From DASVSE01 sp036399715 (GTDB lineage Bacteria; Bacteroidota; Rhodothermia; Rhodothermales; Rubricoccaceae), in the NCBI GenBank assembly GCA_036399715.1, contig DASWMO010000144.1, positions 1 to 18,568 on the forward strand: a DNA stretch of 18,568 nucleotides, in the 5' to 3' direction. Shown here piece after piece: positions 1 to 7,116 of this stretch (the first letter of the stretch is position 1; every line of letters begins with the position of its first letter). Under the pieces are notes generated by a model. That model saw nothing but the letters and a program-made list of their open reading frames with translations. It did no database searches and was not told the origin of the DNA. A program made the position numbers and the translations under genes.

Positions 1-1
1 C

Positions 2-1693
2 GACCCACGCGCGACGCCCGCCTTCGATCCGGGACAACCCGGCGCCTTCGGCCTCGTCACAGATGGAGCGTACTACACGACGCCCACCACCGCGGACCTC
101 GACGGCGACGGCGACCTCGACGTGATCTCGGGCACGCGCGACGGCGACTTTCTCTACTTCGAGAACTCGGGCACCGTCCAGGCGCTCACCGCGAGCCTCG
201 GCGGCACAACCGGCTACCGGATGCTCGCCGCGCCGGGCACGGCGACGTTCGGGACCCTTCTCGGCACGGAGATCTACACGCAGGGCTTCCCCGGCGCCCT
301 CCAGCCGACCGGGCCGTCCACGGTCTACCTCTACGACGAGGCCGTCCCGGGCGTGCTCACGGACGGCTACGCGACGCCGGGTAGCCTGACGGACCCGCTC
401 CTCGCGGGCACAGGCGCGTTCGTCTATGTCTTCGAGGACGAAGACCCGCGTCCGAGCGCGCCGGAGACGCAGGGCGGCTTCCCGAAGACGCTCCGCGCCA
501 CCGGCCGCCCGGCCCTCGTCGACTTCGACTGGGGAACCGGTGGCGACGCCCCGCTCTCGTTCACGGACACCGGCTCGGCCATCGACGACGGCTGGAACCT
601 GCTCGGTAACCCGTTCGGGTCGTGGTTCGACTGGGACGGCGTGGACCTCGAAGGCGTCAACGCGCCGGTCTACGTCTACGACAACGTGGCCGCGAACTAC
701 CTCTCGCACAGCCGCGGCATCCCGAATGCGGGCTCGCTCCTGGGCGGCATCGTCGGGCCGTTCCAGGGCTTCTGGGCGCAGACGAACGGCGCCGACGCGG
801 CCATCACGGCGCGACCGAGCACGTCCAACGGCGGTCCGCTCTACCGCGGCAGCGAGGCACAGGCGCCGACGGTCGTCGGATTGCGCGTACGCCCAGGTGT
901 GGGCTCCGCGCTCCCGGCTGGCGTTCAGTCGGAGGCCTTCCTCGCGCTCGGCGTCGGCGGGTCTACGTCCGCGGTCGACAGCTTCGATGCGTTCGCGCTC
1001 ACCCCACCGGCGGCGTCTTACCTCATGCTCGCGACCGAGGCGGCCATGAACAGCCCAGCCGCGCTCCTCTCCATCGACGCGCGCCCGGTCCCGGGCGGCG
1101 TGGTCACGGTCGAGCTCGACCTGACCATCGTCGCGAACGCTGCAACCGTCGGCGGTCCGCTCGTGCTGGACTGGCCGAACCTGGCCCTCCCGGCCGGCTG
1201 GTCGGCCCGGCTCCTCGACCGGCAGACCGGCGAGCGCATCGACCTCGCGCCGGGCGGGAGCTTTCCGTTCACCCTCGCCGGCCTGGCCCCGGCCGAGGCG
1301 CCTCAGCCGGACGCCCTCGGCGTGCCGGCGCCGGGCCGCGGCCCGGTGGCCGCGCAGAACCTCGCGTCGGGCCGCTTCGCGCTCGTCGTGACGCCGGACG
1401 GCGCGACGGCCGGCGAGGGCGAGGCGGTCCAGGAGCTCGCGCTCTCGGCCGCACGCCCGAACCCGACCACGGGCTCGGCGACGCTCGTGCTGACACTGCC
1501 CGCAGCCTCGGCGGTCGAGGTCGGGGTGTACGACGTGCTCGGCCGCCGCGTGGCCGTCCTCGCCGAAGGGACGCTCGGCGCCGGCGATCACACGCTCCGC
1601 GTGGCTCCGGGTGCGCTCGCTGCCGGGACGTACGTCGTCCGAGCCGCGGTCGGCGACCGCGTGCTGGCGCAGCGGATGACGGTGACGCGCTGA
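2..1693 (+). CDS. T9SS-exported surface protein with FG-GAP/VCBS-like repeat, 3' part only
   Basis: The reading frame is already open at the left edge, so the true start lies outside the window. A GTG at 122 is internal to a repeat and is not the start. The visible part opens with an FG-GAP/VCBS-like calcium-binding motif (ADLDGDGDLDVISG, about 97-140). A module typical of Bacteroidota secreted proteins follows (GWNLLGNPFGSWFDWDG, about 590-640). The last 85 or so residues form a type A T9SS C-terminal sorting domain: an ARPNPTTG opening, the VYDVLGRRVAVL strand, then GTYVVRA and a final RMTVTR. From family knowledge, such proteins cross the outer membrane by the type IX system, lose the sorting domain and are anchored or released at the cell surface. 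The binding target is unknown. A strong hairpin terminator follows 22 bp after the stop. Confidence 0.9.
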   Translation, partial: DPRATPAFDPGQPGAFGLVTDGAYYTTPTTADLDGDGDLDVISGTRDGDFLYFENSGTVQALTASLGGTTGYRMLAAPGTATFGTLLGTEIYTQGFPGALQPTGPSTVYLYDEAVPGVLTDGYATPGSLTDPLLAGTGAFVYVFEDEDPRPSAPETQGGFPKTLRATGRPALVDFDWGTGGDAPLSFTDTGSAIDDGWNLLGNPFGSWFDWDGVDLEGVNAPVYVYDNVAANYLSHSRGIPNAGSLLGGIVGPFQGFWAQTNGADAAITARPSTSNGGPLYRGSEAQAPTVVGLRVRPGVGSALPAGVQSEAFLALGVGGSTSAVDSFDAFALTPPAASYLMLATEAAMNSPAALLSIDARPVPGGVVTVELDLTIVANAATVGGPLVLDWPNLALPAGWSARLLDRQTGERIDLAPGGSFPFTLAGLAPAEAPQPDALGVPAPGRGPVAAQNLASGRFALVVTPDGATAGEGEAVQELALSAARPNPTTGSATLVLTLPAASAVEVGVYDVLGRRVAVLAEGTLGAGDHTLRVAPGALAAGTYVVRAAVGDRVLAQRMTVTR

Positions 1694-1714
1694 CGCCTCG
1701 GCGCGTGTCGGTCT

Positions 1715-1747
1715 CGCCCCCGCTCCGGCCTGTCTGGGGCGGGGGCG
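1715..1747 (+). terminator. Hairpin terminator after the T9SS protein
   Basis: Arms 1715-1726 and 1736-1747 form a 12-bp, almost all G/C stem with one G-U wobble and a 9-nt loop. A T-rich tract (TTCGTTTCTTG) follows. The position, 22 bp after the stop, fits intrinsic termination and separates this gene from the TIGR03032 gene. Confidence 0.7.
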
Positions 1748-1791
1748 TTCGTTTCTTGCCCTCCTCCATGTCCTCGGGTAAACAAGAACCG

Positions 1792-2889
1792 ATGTCCGTC
1801 GCTCCGCTCCCGCCCTCCGTCGCGCCGTTCGCGAGCACGTTCACGCCCGAGGTGCCGGACCTGCTCGCGGCCCTCCGCTGCTCGCTCGCCCTCTCGACGT
1901 ACCAGGCCGGGCGCGTCGTGCTGTTCTCGCCGCGAGGCGAGTCGCTCGCGCAGCTCAACCGCAGCCTGGAGGCGCCGATGGGCCTCGCCGTGAGCGGAAG
2001 CGGCGCCGGCCTGCGCCTCGCCGTCGCGACGCGCGACGCGCTCCACACGTTCGCCAACGCGCCGACGCTCGCCGGGACGTACCCCAACCAGCCCGACACC
2101 TACGACGCGCTCCTCGTCCCGCGCACGACGCACTACACGGGTCCGCTCGACCTGCACGACATGGCGTGGGACACGCAGGGCGCGCTCGTCGCCGTCAACA
2201 CGCGCTTCTCGTGCCTGTGCCGCGTCGACGGACCGCACGCGTTCGAGCCCGTCTGGACGCCGCCGTTCATCACCGCCCTCGACCCGACGGACCGCTGCCA
2301 CCTCAACGGCCTCGCGATGGAGAGCGATGGCCGGCCGGCCGTCGTGAGCGCGCTCGGGGGGACCGACACGCCGCGCGGCTGGAGCGACGCCCGCCTCACC
2401 GGCGGCATCCTGATCGACGTCGCCTCGGGCGAGACGATCGCGTCGGGCCTCGCGATGCCGCACTCGCCGCGCCTCGTCGGCGACCGGCTGTACGTGCTCC
2501 AGTCCGCGACGGGCCGCCTCTCGACGGTCGACCGCGACAGCGGGACGGTTACCGACGTATGCGACGTCGGCGGGTTCGCGCGCGGACTCGCCCGCCGCGG
2601 CGACTACCTCTTCGTCGGGCTGTCCAAGATCCGCGGCCGCTCGACGTTCGCCGGCCTGCCGGTCTCGGACAAGGCCAACCGGGCCGGCGTCGCCATCGTC
2701 CACGAGCCGTCGGGGCGCATCGCCGGGACAATTCTCTTCGAGGCGTCGGTAGAGGAGATCTACGATGTGGCGGTCTTGCCGGAAGTGACCCGGCCGGGCC
2801 TCGTCGGGCCGGGACAGGACGTGCGCGGGCGCGCGATCCCGGTCCAGGGCGGCGGCTTCTGGGCGCTCGACGCGGCGCCGGAGGCCTGA
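1792..2889 (+). CDS. TIGR03032 family protein (DUF4915-like)
   Basis: This 365-residue protein matches the TIGR03032 family along its whole length. Conserved blocks in order are STYQAGRVVLFS, MGLAVS, LVPRTTHYTGPLDLHDMAW, VNTRFSCL, WTPPFI, DRCHLNGLAM, GGTDTPRGW, GGILIDVASG, MPHSPRL, a VDRDSG turn, GFARGLA, FVGLSKIR and EEIYDVAVLPE near the end. The repeated strand pattern suggests a beta-propeller-like fold. The biochemical role is not established, although some family members carry TPR regions. No signal peptide is visible, so it is probably cytoplasmic. An in-frame ATG at 1768 would add eight residues; the start at 1792 is preferred because it lies nearer the conserved core, but the choice is uncertain. 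It converges on the GNAT gene with a 1-bp gap and no hairpin between them. Confidence 0.87.
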   Translation: MSVAPLPPSVAPFASTFTPEVPDLLAALRCSLALSTYQAGRVVLFSPRGESLAQLNRSLEAPMGLAVSGSGAGLRLAVATRDALHTFANAPTLAGTYPNQPDTYDALLVPRTTHYTGPLDLHDMAWDTQGALVAVNTRFSCLCRVDGPHAFEPVWTPPFITALDPTDRCHLNGLAMESDGRPAVVSALGGTDTPRGWSDARLTGGILIDVASGETIASGLAMPHSPRLVGDRLYVLQSATGRLSTVDRDSGTVTDVCDVGGFARGLARRGDYLFVGLSKIRGRSTFAGLPVSDKANRAGVAIVHEPSGRIAGTILFEASVEEIYDVAVLPEVTRPGLVGPGQDVRGRAIPVQGGGFWALDAAPEA

Positions 2890-2890
2890 G

Positions 2891-3829
2891 TCATTCGGTG
2901 GCGTCGAGGCGCTTACCGGCGAGCCAGACCGTCGTCTTCGTGACGCCGTCGGCCCCGAACCAGGCGTCGGCGAGGGCCCGCATCGCGTCGTTGCGCGGCT
3001 CGACGGCGAAGACGGCCGTCTCGGGCGCGTGGCCCGGCGTGCCGGCAGGAAGGGCGCGTGCAGCGTCATGCCGCCGAAGGGCCTCGCCGACGAGCGCCAG
3101 CCCGGCCCGGCTCCGCCGGTGCTCGGGCGCAACGTAGAGCCCGGCGTGCTCAATGGCCCTCGGCTCCGGCGCGAGCACAACGTGCCACCCGACGATCTCG
3201 CCGCTGTGGCGCAGCCACACACTCAGCCCCGGCACGGCCGGCACGGGCTGGTCGAACGGACCGATGGGGCGCGTCGCCGCGTCGCGCGCGAGCAGATCCG
3301 CGACGCGCGTCCGGTCCGCGTCGGTGATCGAGTCCCAGTCCGAAACCGTGTAGCCCTCCGGGAGGGCGAGCGCGCGGAGCACGCGGGGGCCGTCGAGGGT
3401 GCGGCCCTCCATCTTGTAGAGGAGCTTCTGCGCGACCGGCGGCTGCCAGCCGGCTGCGGCGAGGAGCGCCGCCGTCGCGTCGGCCCCGGTCCAGTCGCTG
3501 CGGAACGTGCCCTGCACGACCGCGCACCCGGCGTCGGCGAGTGCTCGTTCGAGCCGTATGAGAAGGCCCGACCCGATGCCCCGCCGACGGGCGGCAGCGA
3601 CGGCGCCGAGGCACAGCACCTCGCCGATACCCGTTCCGGGGCGGACGCCTCCGAGCCCGACGCCGACGGTCTGACCGCCGAGCGTCGCGACGACGGCGAA
3701 GACGTGTTCCGCGACGGGTCCGAGGCGGCGGCGGAGATCCAGCGGGGGCGCGAGAAGCGGCCCGAATCGTGCCTCGGCGTCGGCCGCCGGGAGCATCCGG
3801 GTGTGGTAGTGCGTGGGCAGGTCTGGCAT
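2891..3829 (-). CDS. Tandem-domain GNAT family N-acetyltransferase
   Basis: The 312-residue protein carries two GNAT-like halves. The first (about residues 10-140) has the acetyl-CoA pyrophosphate-binding signature RRRGIGSGL at 81-89, after strand VLCLGAVAA. The second (about 160-305) has AGLYVAPEHRRSRAGLALV at 229-247, with a weaker version of the same motif, then AVEPRNDAMRALADAWFG. From family knowledge it transfers an acyl group from acyl-CoA to an amine; the substrate cannot be read from sequence. Fused GNAT pairs often keep one catalytic and one structural domain, and here the first motif is the more canonical. The start at 3829 lies 21 bp after the DUF427 stop on the same strand, so the two genes are probably co-transcribed. 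No signal peptide is seen. Confidence 0.87.
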   Translation of the reverse strand: MPDLPTHYHTRMLPAADAEARFGPLLAPPLDLRRRLGPVAEHVFAVVATLGGQTVGVGLGGVRPGTGIGEVLCLGAVAAARRRGIGSGLLIRLERALADAGCAVVQGTFRSDWTGADATAALLAAAGWQPPVAQKLLYKMEGRTLDGPRVLRALALPEGYTVSDWDSITDADRTRVADLLARDAATRPIGPFDQPVPAVPGLSVWLRHSGEIVGWHVVLAPEPRAIEHAGLYVAPEHRRSRAGLALVGEALRRHDAARALPAGTPGHAPETAVFAVEPRNDAMRALADAWFGADGVTKTTVWLAGKRLDATE

Positions 3830-3850
3830 CGAGACTGGCAGGTGGAGCGA

Positions 3851-4132
3851 TCAGGCGGTGACGTCGACGCCCTTCCAGAAGGCGACATGGCCTGCAATTT
3901 CGCGCGCCGCGTCCTTCGGCTCAGGGTAGAACCACGCCGCGTTGGCGTTCTCGCGGCCGTCCACGACGACCGTCTTGTAGTGCGCCACGCCCTTCCACGG
4001 GCACGTCGTGCGGTGGTCCGAGTCGGCGAAGAGCGCCGCGTTCAGCGCCTCGGCCGGGAAGTAGTGGTTGCCTTCGACGACGACGGTCGCGTCGCTCTCG
4101 GCGAGGACGGCTCCGTTCCAGACTGCTTTCAT
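3851..4132 (-). CDS. DUF427 domain protein
   Basis: This small protein of 93 residues is a single DUF427 domain. The recognisable blocks are MKAVWNGAVLAES at the start, NHYFPAEAL, TTCPWKGVAHYKTVVVDG, NAAWFYPEPKDAA and VAFWKGVDV at the end. The family is a small beta-rich domain without a firmly assigned reaction. The CPWKG block with its Cys and Trp is the usual conserved centre. The frame is open upstream to 4288, but that extension is low-complexity and would overlap the opposite gene's promoter region. The ATG at 4132 begins exactly at the usual domain start. It is the first gene of a likely two-gene unit with the GNAT protein and is divergent from the aminotransferase gene. Confidence 0.9.
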   Translation of the reverse strand: MKAVWNGAVLAESDATVVVEGNHYFPAEALNAALFADSDHRTTCPWKGVAHYKTVVVDGRENANAAWFYPEPKDAAREIAGHVAFWKGVDVTA

Positions 4133-4197
4133 CGCGGGGTGGGCGTGTGGACGGCCAAGACGGGGAACGCGCGGATCGGATCCGCCGCCCGGCGCCC

Positions 4198-4207
4198 GTA
4201 TGTTCGG
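4198..4207 (+). promoter_or_regulatory. Candidate -7 promoter box GTATGTTCGG
   Basis: The 10-mer GTATGTTCGG contains TATGTTCG, one base away from the Bacteroidota -7 consensus TAnnTTTG. It ends 19 bp before the preferred start of the aminotransferase at 4227. The identical 10-mer occurs at 12162-12171, upstream of another gene. No clear -33 TTTG is seen, so this remains a candidate. If it is a promoter, the ATG at 4200 lies inside it and cannot be the translation start. Confidence 0.35.
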
Positions 4208-4226
4208 CCAACTCGCCTCCGGCCCG

Positions 4227-5951
4227 ATGCCCCCCGCCCCGCTCCCCACGCTGACGCCCGCGTTCCTGCGCGCCCAGACGGTCGGCATCGACGCGCTTGT
4301 CCCGACGCCCTTCGGCGAACGCCCGCTCGTCTACGCCGACTTCACGGCGTCCGGCCGGCAGCTCGCTTTCGTCGAGGACTACCTCCGGGCCGTGGCCGTC
4401 CGCTACGCCAACGCGCACACCGAGGACAGCCTCACGGGCCGGACGGCGACGCGGCTGCTGCACGAGGCCGAGGCGTCGATCAAGCGGTCCGTCGGGGCCG
4501 GCCCGGGCGGCAAGGTCGTGAGCGTCGGGGCGGGCTCGACGGCGGCGATCCACAAGCTGCAGGAGTTTCTGGGCGTTGCCGTCCCGCCCGTGACGCTGCA
4601 CGCGCTCGCAGGCTGGACGCGTGCCGCCGTCGGCGACGCCGGGTTCGAGGCCGTCGCGCGCGAGATCGCCGTCCGCCGGCCGGTCGTGTTCGTCGGGCCG
4701 TACGAGCATCACTCGAACGAGGTCACGTGGCGCGAGGGCGTCTGCGACGTTGTCGAGGTGGACCTCGCCGCGGACGGCGGGCTCGATCTCGGCCACCTCG
4801 ACCGGCTGCTGCGGGAGCCGGCGTACGACGGCCGGACGCTCGTCGGGTCGTTCTCGGCCGCGTCCAACGTCACCGGCGTGACGTGCGACATCCACGCCGT
4901 CGCCCGGCTGCTCCACGCCCACGGGGCGCTCGCGTTCGTGGACTACGCAGCGGGCGGGCCGTACCTGCCGATCGACATGAGCGCGGCAGGCGACGCGGCC
5001 GCGGCCCTCGACGCCGTCTTTCTCTCGCCCCACAAATTCCTCGGCGGCCCGGGCTCCTGCGGCCTGCTCGTCTTCCACGAGCACCTCTACCGCAGCGACC
5101 TCGCGCCGAGCGTCGGCGGCGGCGGGACGGTCGACTATGTCGGGCCGGGCGGGCACGACTTCACGGCCGACATCGAGGCGCGCGAGACGGCCGGCACCCC
5201 GGGGTTCTTCCAGACGCTCCGCGCCGCGCTCGCGCTCCAGGTCAAAGATGCCCTCGGGTCCGTCATCGAGCGGGAGCACGCCTTGCTGGAACGTGCGTTC
5301 GCCGCCTGGGCCGAGACCGGCCGCATCGACGTGCTCGGCCCCGCGGATCCCGCGCAGCGCGTCGGGATCGTGTCCTTCAACGTGACGTGCGGCGCCGCCA
5401 GCGGGGAAGGGCGCGTGCTGCACCCGCGCTTCGTGACGGTCTTGCTGAACGACCTCTTCGGCGTCCAGAGTCGGGCCGGCTGCTCGTGCGCCGGGCCGTA
5501 CGGCCACCGCCTGCTCGGGATCACTGGCGAGACGGCCGAGCGCTACCGGTCCGCCGTCCGCGGCGGCGCCCACGGCGTCAAGCCCGGCTGGTGCCGCGTC
5601 GGCGTCCACCCGACGATGGACGACGCCGAGGCGGACTACCTCATCGCCGCCGTCGCGTTCGTCGCCCGGCACGGCGAGCGCTTTCTGCCGCTCTACACCT
5701 TCTCCGTCGAGACGGGCACGTGGACGCACCGCGACGCCGCGCCCGACGGCGACTCGTCCGCGCTCTCGCTCGCCGCGGCCCTCGCCGCGACGCCGCCCGT
5801 CCAGACGCCTGTTCCCGAGGACGTCCGACGTGCCCGCTATGCCGCGGCCCTCGCCGACGCCGACTCCCTCGCCGGTGCCCTCGCCGATGCGCCCTCGACG
5901 GGCTGCCTCGACGCCGCCCTCGCCGACCTCCAGTTTTTCGCTCTCGCATAG
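4227..5951 (+). CDS. Class V aminotransferase / cysteine-desulfurase-like PLP enzyme, long form
   Basis: The 574-residue protein belongs to the fold-type I class V PLP enzymes, near the SufS/Csd group. Visible motifs are an N-terminal YADFTASGRQL, TGRTATRLLHEAE, GAGSTAAIHKLQ, the cofactor aspartate in LAFVDYAAGGPY, and the Schiff-base lysine in LSPHKFLGG (K270). RAGCSCAGPYGH (Cys419, Cys421) follows where SufS has its catalytic Cys in RxGHHCAQP; Cys421 aligns with it. The core is followed by FLPLYTFSVETGTWTHRDA and an Ala/Asp-rich helical tail of about 90 residues that the 400-residue SufS proteins lack. Sulfur transfer from cysteine is possible but unproved; no Suf or Isc gene is adjacent. 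ATG 4200 would add nine residues, but it overlaps a promoter-like box. Confidence 0.85.
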   Translation: MPPAPLPTLTPAFLRAQTVGIDALVPTPFGERPLVYADFTASGRQLAFVEDYLRAVAVRYANAHTEDSLTGRTATRLLHEAEASIKRSVGAGPGGKVVSVGAGSTAAIHKLQEFLGVAVPPVTLHALAGWTRAAVGDAGFEAVAREIAVRRPVVFVGPYEHHSNEVTWREGVCDVVEVDLAADGGLDLGHLDRLLREPAYDGRTLVGSFSAASNVTGVTCDIHAVARLLHAHGALAFVDYAAGGPYLPIDMSAAGDAAAALDAVFLSPHKFLGGPGSCGLLVFHEHLYRSDLAPSVGGGGTVDYVGPGGHDFTADIEARETAGTPGFFQTLRAALALQVKDALGSVIEREHALLERAFAAWAETGRIDVLGPADPAQRVGIVSFNVTCGAASGEGRVLHPRFVTVLLNDLFGVQSRAGCSCAGPYGHRLLGITGETAERYRSAVRGGAHGVKPGWCRVGVHPTMDDAEADYLIAAVAFVARHGERFLPLYTFSVETGTWTHRDAAPDGDSSALSLAAALAATPPVQTPVPEDVRRARYAAALADADSLAGALADAPSTGCLDAALADLQFFALA

Positions 5952-6014
5952 ACGGCACGGACACGGTTCGGGGTACGACAGCCACGCTCCAGAGCGTACC
6001 GCGCCGGGCGAGCC

Positions 6015-6047
6015 CCTGCTACCCCTCAACCCCTGTACCCTTCAACT
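6015..6047 (+). repeat. Imperfect tandem direct repeat upstream of the M28 gene
   Basis: Two adjacent copies, 6015-6031 and 6032-6047, share CCTG(C)TACCC(C/T)TCAAC and differ by one inserted base and one or two substitutions. The pair ends 4 bp before the start codon at 6052, so it lies in the leader of the M28 gene. Function is unknown. Confidence 0.5.
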
Positions 6048-6051
6048 CCGA

Positions 6052-7071
6052 ATGGCCCGAATCAACCGCCGCCGAACGAGGGGCGCGTCCGTCTCCCCCC
6101 CGTCGCGCGTGCCGCTCATCGCCGCGGCCGTCCTGCTCGCCGCGCTCGTCGCCCTCGCCGTGTGGTGGATCCGCCGCCCGTCCGTCCCCACGTTCGACGC
6201 CGCGCGCGCCTACGCCGACGTCGAGGCGCAGGTCGCGTTTGGGCCGCGCGTGCCCGGCACGCCCGCCCACGACGCGGCGCGGCGCTGGCTCGTCGCCCGG
6301 CTGGATTCGCTCGCGCCACAGGTGGTCGAGATGCCCGTCGCCTTCCCCGACCCGGGCGACTCCGCGCGCGTCTTCCGGGGCACCAACATTGTCGCCTCGT
6401 TCGCGCCCGAGGCGACGCGCCGCGTCATGCTCTCGGCGCACTGGGACAGCCGGCCGTTCGCCGACGAGGACCCGGACCCGGCGAAGCGCACCCAGCCCGT
6501 TCCGGGTGCCAACGACGGCGCCTCAGGCGTCGCAGTCCTGCTGGAAATGGCCCGCCTGCTCCGCGAGACGCCCCTCCCCGACGGGACGGGCGTCGACCTC
6601 GTCCTGTTCGACCTCGAAGACCTCGGCGAGAACATCTCCGAGGAGGAAGAGGAAGAGGGCGTCGTGGACTCGACGCGCATCCCGTTTGCCATCGGCAGCC
6701 GCGAGTTCGTGCGGACCAACCCGGGCTACCGCCCCGCGTGGGGCCTGCTCCTCGACATGGTCGGCGATCCGGGCCTGCTCATCCCGCAGGAAGGCTTCTC
6801 CGTCCGCTACGCGCGCCCGGTCGTGGACCGCGTCTGGGCGGCTGCCCGGCGTGTCGGCGCGCCGGCGTTCGCGGACAACCTCGGGCCGGCGATCGAGGAC
6901 GACCACGTGCCGTTCCTCGCGCAGCGCATCCCGGTCGTCGACCTCATCCACGTCCCGTTCCCGAACACGTGGCACACGACGCAGGACACGCCGGCCAACG
7001 TGAGCGCGGAAAGCCTCGGGCAGGTCGGGCGCGTGCTCGCCGAGCTGCTCTGGGGCGAGGTGCCCCCCTGA
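6052..7071 (+). CDS. Membrane-anchored M28 family glutaminyl-peptide cyclotransferase-like enzyme
   Basis: The 339-residue protein has a basic N-terminus and one membrane segment (about residues 21-40, PLIAAAVLLAALVALAVWWI), so the catalytic domain should face the periplasm. The M28 core shows LSAHWDSRP (128-135), GANDGASG with zinc ligand Asp155, LFDLEDLGE with Glu189/Asp190, LLDMVGDP with Asp235, IEDDHVPFL (281-289) and PFPNTWHT with His308. The DDHxPFL and PFPxxWHT pair is characteristic of type II (animal-like) glutaminyl cyclases rather than aminopeptidases. Such enzymes turn N-terminal Gln into pyroglutamate. An acidic run of six Glu (197-202) sits right after the metal-binding loop. 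The frame is open upstream into the preceding gene; the ATG at 6052 gives the sensible N-terminus. A GC-rich inverted repeat follows the stop. Confidence 0.85.
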   Translation: MARINRRRTRGASVSPPSRVPLIAAAVLLAALVALAVWWIRRPSVPTFDAARAYADVEAQVAFGPRVPGTPAHDAARRWLVARLDSLAPQVVEMPVAFPDPGDSARVFRGTNIVASFAPEATRRVMLSAHWDSRPFADEDPDPAKRTQPVPGANDGASGVAVLLEMARLLRETPLPDGTGVDLVLFDLEDLGENISEEEEEEGVVDSTRIPFAIGSREFVRTNPGYRPAWGLLLDMVGDPGLLIPQEGFSVRYARPVVDRVWAAARRVGAPAFADNLGPAIEDDHVPFLAQRIPVVDLIHVPFPNTWHTTQDTPANVSAESLGQVGRVLAELLWGEVPP

Positions 7072-7076
7072 CGGAT

Positions 7077-7109
7077 GCCGCGGCGTGCGGACAGGTGTCA
7101 CGCCGCGGC
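7077..7109. terminator. Bidirectional hairpin between convergent M28 and PPC lipoprotein genes
   Basis: Arms 7077-7087 and 7099-7109 are perfect inverted repeats of 11 bp (GCCGCGGCGTG and its complement) around an 11-nt loop. It fills the 45-bp gap between two convergent stops. No T-run follows on either strand, so termination strength is uncertain. Confidence 0.5.
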
Positions 7110-7116
7110 CCGCCGG

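Noticed and set aside
5968..6000. Small inverted repeats (GGTACG/CGTACC and ACGCTC/GAGCGT) between the aminotransferase and M28 genes
   Set aside because: The six-base arms overlap, so they cannot all form at once, and arms this short are expected by chance in DNA of this composition.
3029..7003. A 1324-codon open frame on the plus strand
   Set aside because: It crosses five real genes on both strands and is almost entirely Arg/Pro/Ala-rich low-complexity text, a shadow of GC-rich coding.
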